From NCBI RefSeq assembly GCF_008727865.1, contig NZ_VTWU01000002.1, positions 558,001-622,000 on the forward strand: 64,000 nucleotides of DNA, read 5' to 3'. Positions 58,462-64,000 of the stretch are shown here, in pieces. Numbering within the stretch: the first letter of the stretch is position 1; the number at the start of each line of letters is the position of its first letter. The DNA is from Hymenobacter busanensis. GTDB lineage: Bacteria > Bacteroidota > Bacteroidia > Cytophagales > Hymenobacteraceae. The notes beneath the pieces are model-generated. The model made no database searches. It saw nothing but the letters and a program-made list of their open reading frames with translations, and had not been told where the DNA came from. Both the position numbers and the translations under genes were made by a program.

Positions 58462-59490
58462 TTACGCCACCGTGTGCAGAATCACCCACAGCGACACGAC
58501 CGAAATGAAGACCCAGAGCAGCACGCCTTGGATAAACGGCTTGGCGCCGACCGCCTTCAGCACTTTCGTCGACAGGCCCGCCCCGATCAGAAACAGCGTA
58601 GCGGTGAGGCCGAGCTTGGCCAGGCCCACCAGCAGCGGCGCCACGGGCTTGAGCACCGGCACGTAGCTGACGAGCAGCATGGCGGCAATGAAGCCGAGGA
58701 TGAAATACGGCAGCTTGACTTTGGTGCCGGGCGTTTTGAAGAGCACCGCCGTGCCCAGTGCCACCGGAATGATCCAGAGGGCGCGGGCCAGCTTCACGGT
58801 GGTGGCAATCTGTAGGGCTTCGTTGCCGTAGTGGCTGGCGGCACCTACCACCGACGACGTGTCGTGAATGGCAATAGCGGCCCACAAGCCGAACTGATTC
58901 TGGCTCATGTTCAGCGCCTCGCCGACCACCGGAAACAGGAACAGGGCAATGGCATTGAGCACGAACACCGTGCCCAGCGCCACCGACATTTCCTCTTCCG
59001 AGGCTTTCACCACCGGGCCGACCGCCGCAATGGCCGAGCCGCCGCAGATGGCGGTGCCGCTGGCAATGAGGTGCGAAGTGCGCCGCGACACGCCCAGCCA
59101 GCGCCCCACGAAGTAGCCCAGCGTGAGCGTGCTGATGATGGAAGCCACGGTAAACAGCAGTCCTTCCTGGCTGGCCTGTAGCGCGGTTTTGGCATTCATA
59201 CCGAAGCCCAGGCCGATAACCGACCACTGCAGCAGCTTGCTGGTGTATTGCTTGCTCTGAGCAGGAAACGGGTTGCCGAAAACCAGCGCTACCGTCAGCC
59301 CCAGCGCCAAAGCCAGCGGCGGGGAGCCCCACGGCGTCAGGCACAAAAGCAGCGTGAGGCCAAACAGCACCTGCTGCGGCGTAACGAGCCAACGGCCGAA
59401 GTGGAACGGGCGGGTGAGCGAGGCAGCAAACCGGCTGCGGGCGTGGTCGGCTGGGGAAGGTTGGTAGGTTATGCGGTGGGCGGTCTTCAC
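58462..59490 (-). CDS. YeiH/UPF0324-family membrane transporter
   Basis: 342 aa with about ten membrane segments. Family blocks: WSVIGLGFGMNAKTALQ, then SGTAICGGSAIAAVGPVV (the hallmark of the family) and AAIAIHDTSSVVGAASHYG. Members are called putative sulfate or sulfite exporters; some are linked to taurine degradation. It lies 77 bases downstream of a LysR gene on the same strand, so the regulator and transporter are probably co-transcribed or locally linked, as for YeiE/YeiH in other bacteria. Confidence 0.92.
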   Translation of the reverse strand: MKTAHRITYQPSPADHARSRFAASLTRPFHFGRWLVTPQQVLFGLTLLLCLTPWGSPPLALALGLTVALVFGNPFPAQSKQYTSKLLQWSVIGLGFGMNAKTALQASQEGLLFTVASIISTLTLGYFVGRWLGVSRRTSHLIASGTAICGGSAIAAVGPVVKASEEEMSVALGTVFVLNAIALFLFPVVGEALNMSQNQFGLWAAIAIHDTSSVVGAASHYGNEALQIATTVKLARALWIIPVALGTAVLFKTPGTKVKLPYFILGFIAAMLLVSYVPVLKPVAPLLVGLAKLGLTATLFLIGAGLSTKVLKAVGAKPFIQGVLLWVFISVVSLWVILHTVA

Positions 59491-59543
59491 GGTTCTTCGG
59501 CGGCAAGAGGGGCGCCAAAAGTACGCTGATTACCAGCCGTTGG

Positions 59544-59581
59544 ATAATCACAAATACTTATAACCTATTACTTCTGGTTAT
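59544..59581. promoter_or_regulatory. Candidate LysR-type binding dyads upstream of the YeiH-like gene
   Basis: Two adjoining A+T-rich dyads: ATAA-N10-TTAT (59544-59561) and ATAACC-N10-GGTTAT (59560-59581, running into the lysR stop codon). They lie in the 77-bp gap between the LysR and YeiH-like genes, in an otherwise G+C-rich region. LysR-type regulators commonly bind such T-N11-A dyads. Use by this regulator is inference. Confidence 0.4.
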
Positions 59582-60479
59582 GCACGTCGCTCAACTGCCG
59601 GTGGGCGTAGGTGAGGAAGCGCTGCGCCGGCTGCGGCAGGGGCTGGCCCTGCACCCACACGGCATCGAGGCGGCGCGAGAGGTGCAAATCCTGCACCGGC
59701 ACGATTTCCAGGCGGCCGGCAGCTACTTCTTTCCCAATGGCGCGCTTCGACACAAACCCCAGCGCATCGGAGGCTTCGATGTAGGACTTGATGGCCTCGG
59801 TGTTGTCGAGGTAGAGCGCAACGGACAGCTGGGCGAGCTTGATTTTATGTTCGCGCAGGGCAAACTCCAGCACTTCCAGTGTGCCCGAGCCCCGTTCGCG
59901 CAGCACCAGCGGGTGCCGCAGTGCCTCGGCCAGCGGCACGGGCTGAGCAGGCGGTCCAGCGGCCGAGGCCCGGCGCAGGGCCACCAGCTCGTCGTGCAGC
60001 AGGAGTTCGTAGTGCAGGTCGCGGTTTTTCACCTGGCCTTCCACAAAGCCCAAGTCGATGTGGCCGCGCAGCAGGGCGTCGGCAATCTGCTCGGTGTTGG
60101 CGTTGAGCAGGGTCAGCTCGACGCGCGGGTAGGCGGCCTGAAAACCGGGCAGAATGGGCGGAATGATGTACTGCGCCAGCGTGGTGCTGGCCCCCAGGCG
60201 CAGACGGCCGGCGGCGGTGTCGTGCAGGGCGTGGAGCTGCTCGGTGAGTTGCTGGTGCAGGTCGGCCACGCGGTCGGCGTAGGCGAGCAGCAGCTGGCCG
60301 GCTTCGGTGAGGGACACGCGGTTGCCGCGCCGCTCAAACAGCCGCTGGCCGTAGCTGCGCTCCAGCTCGCGCACGTGCTTGGTGACGGCCGGCTGGGTGA
60401 CAAACAGCTCCTGCGCGGCCTTGGTGAAGCTCAGGTGCCGCGCCACCGCCTGAAACACGCGCAAACGAAAATCGGACAT
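59568..60479 (-). CDS. LysR-family transcriptional regulator
   Basis: 303 aa. N-terminal winged helix (about 1-60) with FQAVARHLSFTKAAQELFVTQPAVTKHVRELE, given here in parts: LSFTKAAQELF and QPAVTKHVREL. The C-terminal effector domain (about 90-300) includes LGASTTLAQYIIPPILPGF, typical of the CysB/CbbR-like group that responds to sulfur or metabolic ligands. Adjacent to a YeiH-like exporter, its likely target. A -7-like box sits only four bases before the ATG, suggesting a leaderless mRNA. Confidence 0.94.
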   Translation of the reverse strand: MSDFRLRVFQAVARHLSFTKAAQELFVTQPAVTKHVRELERSYGQRLFERRGNRVSLTEAGQLLLAYADRVADLHQQLTEQLHALHDTAAGRLRLGASTTLAQYIIPPILPGFQAAYPRVELTLLNANTEQIADALLRGHIDLGFVEGQVKNRDLHYELLLHDELVALRRASAAGPPAQPVPLAEALRHPLVLRERGSGTLEVLEFALREHKIKLAQLSVALYLDNTEAIKSYIEASDALGFVSKRAIGKEVAAGRLEIVPVQDLHLSRRLDAVWVQGQPLPQPAQRFLTYAHRQLSDVHNQK

Positions 60480-60483
60480 GGCC

Positions 60484-60491
60484 GCAAGGTA
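60484..60491 (-). promoter_or_regulatory. -7-like box directly before the LysR gene
   Basis: Minus strand TACCTTGC, near-consensus, followed by GGCC and the ATG at 60479. No TTG -33 box is seen. If functional it gives a leaderless transcript. Confidence 0.35.
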
Positions 60492-60654
60492 GAATAGAAC
60501 GCCGCACTCCCGGTTGGCCGAAACCGCGTGGGCGAGCTTCGGTGGAAGCCTGCCTGGCCTCCTGAGCGAAATCAGCGCGCCGCCCGCTCAACGCTTGTTG
60601 CCGGGCTTCGGCCGTTAGTGGCTACCTTGCTTATCCGATTTCCCGCCTGGTCTT

Positions 60655-62799
60655 ATGAAAAAATCTTTGCTGCTGGCCGCTTTGGCCGGCGCTTCCCTCC
60701 CGCTGTCGGCCCAACAGCAACTCCTCACGCCCGAACTGCTCTGGCAACTGGGCCGCTTGGGCGAAATGCAGGTGTCGCCGGACCGCAAAACCGTGGCCTT
60801 CACCGTGACGCGCTACGACCTGAACGTCAACAAAGGCAGCGCCGATATTTACACGGTGCCGGTGAACGGCGGCGCCGTGAAGCAGCTGACCACCACGCCC
60901 GCCAGCGAGAACACCCTCAACTGGCGACCCGACGGCAAGCTGACGTTCCTCTCCGACGAAGGCGGCAGCACGCAGCTCTACGCGATGAACGCCGACGGCT
61001 CGGGCAAGACAAAAATCAGTGACTTTCAGGACGAAAGCCTCTCGAACCTGAAGTACGCGCCCACCGGCAAATTCATTTTGTATACCCAGGACGTGAAGGT
61101 GCGCAAGAGCCTGCAGGACCTCTACCCCGACCTGCCCAAAGCCGACGCCAAGCTCTACGACGACCTGTTTTACCGCCACTGGACTTCGTGGGAAGATGAC
61201 AAAGCCTCGCACGTGTTTTTTCAGCCCGTGGCCAACGACGGCAAGCTCACCGGCTACGGCAAAGACGTGCAGGAAGGCGAGGTATTCGACTCGCCGGTGC
61301 GGCCGCTGGCCGGCTCCGAGCAGCTTGCCTTTTCGCCCGACGGCTACAAACTGGCCTACACCTCGCGCAAGCTCTCGGGCCGTGCCGAAGCCGTGAGTAC
61401 CAACTCCGACATTTACCTCTACGACCTGCGCAACAACGCCACCGAGAACCTGTCGAAGGGCATGGAGGGCTACGACATCGAGCCGGCCTTCTCGCCCAAC
61501 GGCACGCAGGTGGCCTGGCTGAGCATGGCCACGCCGGGCTTCGAGTCGGACCGCAACGGGATTGTGGTGCACAACCTGGCCACCGGCAAGCACGAGGACA
61601 TCACGAAAGGCTCGGAGCTGAGCGCCGGCAACCTGCGCTGGTCGCCCGACGGCAAGACGATTTACTTCGTGGCCGTGGTGGAAGGCACCGAACAGCTGTT
61701 TTCGGTGCCCAGCAAGGGCGGTAAAATCAGCCAGCTGACGAAGGGTCTCCAGAACTACAACGCCTTCGAGCTGGTGGGCGCCGACGCGGCCATCTGCAAC
61801 CGCACCACCCTCAGCACGCCCGCTGAAGTGGTGCGCGTGAACCTGAAAAACGGCAAGGAAACCGTACTCACGCAGCTCAACCAAGATGTGTTGGGCAACG
61901 TGAAGCCGGTGAAGGTGGAAAACCGCCGCGTGACGACCACCGACGGCAAGCAAATGCAGGTGTACGTCATCTTCCCGCCCGATTTCGACCCGAAGAAAAA
62001 GTACCCCACGCTGCTGTACTGCCAAGGGGGCCCGCAAAGCCCCATCACGCAGGCGTTCAGCTACCGGTGGAATTTCCCGCTGATGGCTTCGCAGGGCTAC
62101 ATTGTGGTGGCGCCCAACCGCCGCGGCCTGCCCGGATTCGGCCGGCAGTGGAACGACCAGATCAGCGGCGACTGGGGCGGCCAGCCGATTCAGGACTACC
62201 TCTCGGCCATCGATAAAATCTCGGAGGAGCCTTACGTGGACAAGGACCGGCGCGGCTGCGTGGGGGCCAGCTACGGCGGCTACTCGGTGTATTACTTGGC
62301 CGGCCAGCACAAGGGCCGCTTCAAGACGTTCATCGCCCACGCCGGTTTGTTCGACCTGACGAGCTGGTACCCGACGACCGAGGAAACTTTCTTCGCCCAC
62401 CACGATTTGGGCGGCGCGCCCTGGTCGCAGATTACCTCGCCCAACGAGCTGCAGCAGGCCGCCGACGTGGAGAAAATGGTGAATGGCGACCGGAAAGCCA
62501 CCACCAACACCAGCATCTACCGCACCTACACGCAGTTCAACCCGCAGCGCTTCGTGGGCAACTGGGATACGCCCATCCTCGTCATTCACGGCGGTAAAGA
62601 CTTCCGCGTGCCCGAGGGCCAGGGCATGGAGGCGTTTGGCTCGGCGCAGCTGCGCGGCATTCCCAGCCGCTTCCTGTACTTCCCCAACGAAGGCCACTGG
62701 ATTCAGAAGCCCCAGAACGCGGTGCTCTGGAAACGTGTGTTTTACGATTGGCTGGCCCGCACGCTGAAGCCCGAAACGGTAACCGGAATGGCCAAATAA
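60655..62799 (+). CDS. S9-family (prolyl oligopeptidase/acylaminoacyl-type) peptidase
   Basis: 714 aa. Signal peptide about residues 1-19 (cleavage near LSA-QQ), so periplasmic or secreted. A WD40-like/PD40 beta-propeller (about 40-420) with repeated SPDG/SPNG motifs (FSPDGYKLAYTS, RWSPDGKTIYFV) is followed by the alpha/beta hydrolase domain (about 440-714). The catalytic triad is visible: Ser in VGASYGGYSVYY (about residue 538), Asp in HGGKDFRVP (about 648) and His in NEGHW (about 680). It degrades short peptides; dipeptidyl-peptidase or acylaminoacyl specificity cannot be told apart here. A TACCTTGC box at 60623-60630 may be its promoter. Confidence 0.94.
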   Translation: MKKSLLLAALAGASLPLSAQQQLLTPELLWQLGRLGEMQVSPDRKTVAFTVTRYDLNVNKGSADIYTVPVNGGAVKQLTTTPASENTLNWRPDGKLTFLSDEGGSTQLYAMNADGSGKTKISDFQDESLSNLKYAPTGKFILYTQDVKVRKSLQDLYPDLPKADAKLYDDLFYRHWTSWEDDKASHVFFQPVANDGKLTGYGKDVQEGEVFDSPVRPLAGSEQLAFSPDGYKLAYTSRKLSGRAEAVSTNSDIYLYDLRNNATENLSKGMEGYDIEPAFSPNGTQVAWLSMATPGFESDRNGIVVHNLATGKHEDITKGSELSAGNLRWSPDGKTIYFVAVVEGTEQLFSVPSKGGKISQLTKGLQNYNAFELVGADAAICNRTTLSTPAEVVRVNLKNGKETVLTQLNQDVLGNVKPVKVENRRVTTTDGKQMQVYVIFPPDFDPKKKYPTLLYCQGGPQSPITQAFSYRWNFPLMASQGYIVVAPNRRGLPGFGRQWNDQISGDWGGQPIQDYLSAIDKISEEPYVDKDRRGCVGASYGGYSVYYLAGQHKGRFKTFIAHAGLFDLTSWYPTTEETFFAHHDLGGAPWSQITSPNELQQAADVEKMVNGDRKATTNTSIYRTYTQFNPQRFVGNWDTPILVIHGGKDFRVPEGQGMEAFGSAQLRGIPSRFLYFPNEGHWIQKPQNAVLWKRVFYDWLARTLKPETVTGMAK

Positions 62800-62812
62800 A
62801 GGCCCCGATGAT

Positions 62813-62865
62813 CCAACAAGCCACGGCCCCGTTTGCAGTGCGCAAACGGGGCCGTGGCTTGTTGG
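62813..62865 (+). terminator. Long perfect palindrome after the S9 peptidase gene
   Basis: A 24-bp perfect inverted repeat (62813-62836 with 62842-62865) with a 5-base loop, 14 bases after the stop. It lacks a T-run beyond the stem, so termination is likely but could also be an mRNA-stabilising hairpin or serve both convergent genes. Confidence 0.7.
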
Positions 62866-62885
62866 GGTGGCGCTACCGACTGCCT

Positions 62886-63251
62886 TTAGGCCGTTTTGCG
62901 AGCCAGCATTTCTTGGTTGCACCACTGTTCGGCGTCGAGCAGGGTGGGCACCACCGGCGGGTGCACCGCCGACAACGTTTCGAGTTCCTGCCGCACAGTG
63001 TCGTTGAGGTGGCAGAGGATGAGGCTCATGCCGTGTTTGCGCAGCTTGTTGTAGTAGAAGGTCAACAACTGGTTGGCGTCGGGCGGCAAGTGGTGCAAAT
63101 GGCTGCAGTCGACCCACACGCTGGACTTGCCGCTGCGCACGGCGCGGCGCAACGCCCAGTCGAGAGAGTCATCGTGCTCAATCTGATCAGGCAGGTCGTC
63201 GGCCAAAATGAGCAGGTAGCTATTGGGTAATATTTCGCGGTAAACCTCCAT
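62886..63251 (-). CDS. STAS-like domain protein (121 aa)
   Basis: Start at the ATG at 63251 (MEVYREILPNSYLLILADDLP). The strand-helix order and the block SSVWVDCSHLHHLPPDANQLL resemble STAS domains (compare DCQKLNYISSAGL in the partner-switching operon), followed by GMSLILCHLNDTVRQEL. The position of the usual phospho-serine is occupied by Pro-Pro, so it may not be phosphorylated. No kinase or phosphatase is adjacent, making it an orphan. Confidence 0.65.
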   Translation of the reverse strand: MEVYREILPNSYLLILADDLPDQIEHDDSLDWALRRAVRSGKSSVWVDCSHLHHLPPDANQLLTFYYNKLRKHGMSLILCHLNDTVRQELETLSAVHPPVVPTLLDAEQWCNQEMLARKTA

Positions 63252-63713
63252 TGGGGGTAGGGAGTGCGGTGAATTGGTGCGGTGGAGCAAGGGCGGCAGT
63301 ACAAGTAAACCAGCCGCGTGAAGCACGCGGCGCGAGCAAACGCATCAAGTCAGGGCAAGGCAGGGGGGTTATAGGTGGCTGCGGGGGCCGAAGCCCATCA
63401 ACTTCTCACTTCTCTCGGCAGCAGTCTACTTGCGCAGTGGCACGCAAGTCACTTATGTTCAATTCGTTCTTCGGGTTATACTCAAAAATTCGCCATATGG
63501 TTCCAATACTATATAGATTACCGGAAAGAACAGTATATATCCGTTTTTACCACCGTCTGCCGCGGGCACTACGGATACAGGCTCCAGAGCCGACGCACAC
63601 GTTTCGCAGCGGCGCAGGCACAGAGCAAGGACAACCGAAACAAGTATTCGGTTGCTCAACTGATTGAGTAAGAGTAGATACTAACGGCAGAGCCAACCAC
63701 AAAACAGGGCGGC
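63252..63713. other. Gene-free stretch (~460 bp)
   Basis: No convincing coding frame; short frames on both strands have no protein character. The left part is G+C-rich. The middle (about 63470-63560) is A+T-rich, with ATATAG and TATATATCC motifs that could be promoter sequence, although no TAnnTTTG box is clear. The region separates two minus-strand genes and should hold the promoter of the STAS-like gene. Confidence 0.5.
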
Positions 63714-64000
63714 CTAGTACAGCACGTCGTCAATGGGCTGGATTTTGGGCGGCAGCTCGGTTTCGCCCAGCATTTCGCGCAGGTCAATTTCGACGGCGCG
63801 GCATAGGGCCGTCATGGGCACGTCGTTCATTTGGTACTCAAACGGGTTTTCGCTCGTGTGCCCCACCGACTCGATAGTGTTGAACACCCACGCCACCAAC
63901 GTGGCAAAGGGCACCGTGAGCCACACCATGTAGTGGCCCAGGCTGTCGAACTCGCGCAGCAAACCCAGCGGCAGCAGCAGGGCAAACAGGCACACAAACA
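63714..64000 (-). CDS. Bestrophin-family channel, C-terminal part (5' end outside window)
   Basis: The frame is open to the window edge, so the gene starts beyond base 64000. The visible ~95 residues have a hydrophobic segment (FALLLPLGLL) and FATLVAWVFNTIESVGHTSENPFE, then NDVPMTALCRAVEIDLREMLG. This is the conserved C-terminal region of bacterial bestrophin-like (YneE) anion or cation channels of the inner membrane. Confidence 0.85.
   Translation of the reverse strand, partial: FVCLFALLLPLGLLREFDSLGHYMVWLTVPFATLVAWVFNTIESVGHTSENPFEYQMNDVPMTALCRAVEIDLREMLGETELPPKIQPIDDVLY

Noticed and set aside
60631-63117. Minus-strand open frame of 828 codons opposite the S9 peptidase gene
   Set aside because: Val/His/Gly/Gln-rich shadow frame with no family character; the peptidase with its catalytic triad explains the region.

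Overview
The window is G+C-rich chromosomal DNA from a Bacteroidota bacterium, most likely of the Hymenobacter group (Cytophagales). The signs are Bacteroidota-type promoters (-7 box TAnnTTTG, with a usable TTG -33 box at a few), a TonB-dependent receptor with an N-terminal carboxypeptidase-regulatory domain, BatD, DUF2490, DUF3108, DUF3089, paired PpiC/SurA isomerases next to a MoxR ATPase, and the protein sequences themselves. No tRNA, rRNA, CRISPR array, integrase, transposase or phage structural gene was found. This is ordinary chromosome with small accessory patches.

Layout. 0-3.4 kb: the end of an OmpA-family protein, then batD and aroC on the minus strand. 4-7.4 kb: four ferritin-like genes in two tandem pairs, each pair a Tat-type lipoprotein followed by a Tat-type soluble protein, with a terminator and new promoter between pairs; the third protein has lost part of its di-iron site. 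7.6-14.2 kb: queG, ruvB, several small unknowns (HIRAN-like, DUF4268) and a glutaryl-CoA-dehydrogenase-type gene. 14.4-23.6 kb: an APC permease, an FRG-domain protein, a phosphodiesterase, hrpB, and a two-gene unit of a peptidoglycan-binding/CHAP protein and a lipase-like hydrolase. 23.6-30.7 kb: rhodanese, pnuC, a NadR-like kinase, an epimerase, GNAT, then a TPP riboswitch in front of a TonB-dependent receptor (thiamin uptake) and a DUF2490 protein. 30.8-41 kb: guaB; a partner-switching module (membrane SpoIIE-type phosphatase, STAS protein, HATPase kinase); two PpiC/SurA chaperones and a MoxR ATPase. 41-49.4 kb: SDR, GNAT, an outer-membrane protein, recA, DUF3108, and a PhoB/PhoR-like two-component pair. 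49.5-52.8 kb: a co-directional run of four mostly unknown envelope proteins. 52.8-55.9 kb: rplM-rpsI-rpsB-tsf on the minus strand. 56-64 kb: a GT-C-like membrane protein, an RluA-type pseudouridine synthase, a LysR regulator with a YeiH exporter, an S9 peptidase, an orphan STAS-like protein and the end of a bestrophin-like channel.

The best leads outside standard genes are: (1) two palindromic intergenic elements built from tandem degenerate heptamers, with different heptamers but the same plan, one of them inside the rpsB-tsf operon; (2) the ferritin paralogue with a degraded metal site encoded beside an intact partner; (3) a degenerate OmpA-like domain inside a PpiC lipoprotein; (4) -7 promoter boxes only 4-7 bases before the start codon of several genes, implying leaderless mRNAs; (5) a signal-less peptidoglycan hydrolase/lipase pair. 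Start codons were chosen from protein alignment by eye and promoter positions; no database search was possible.
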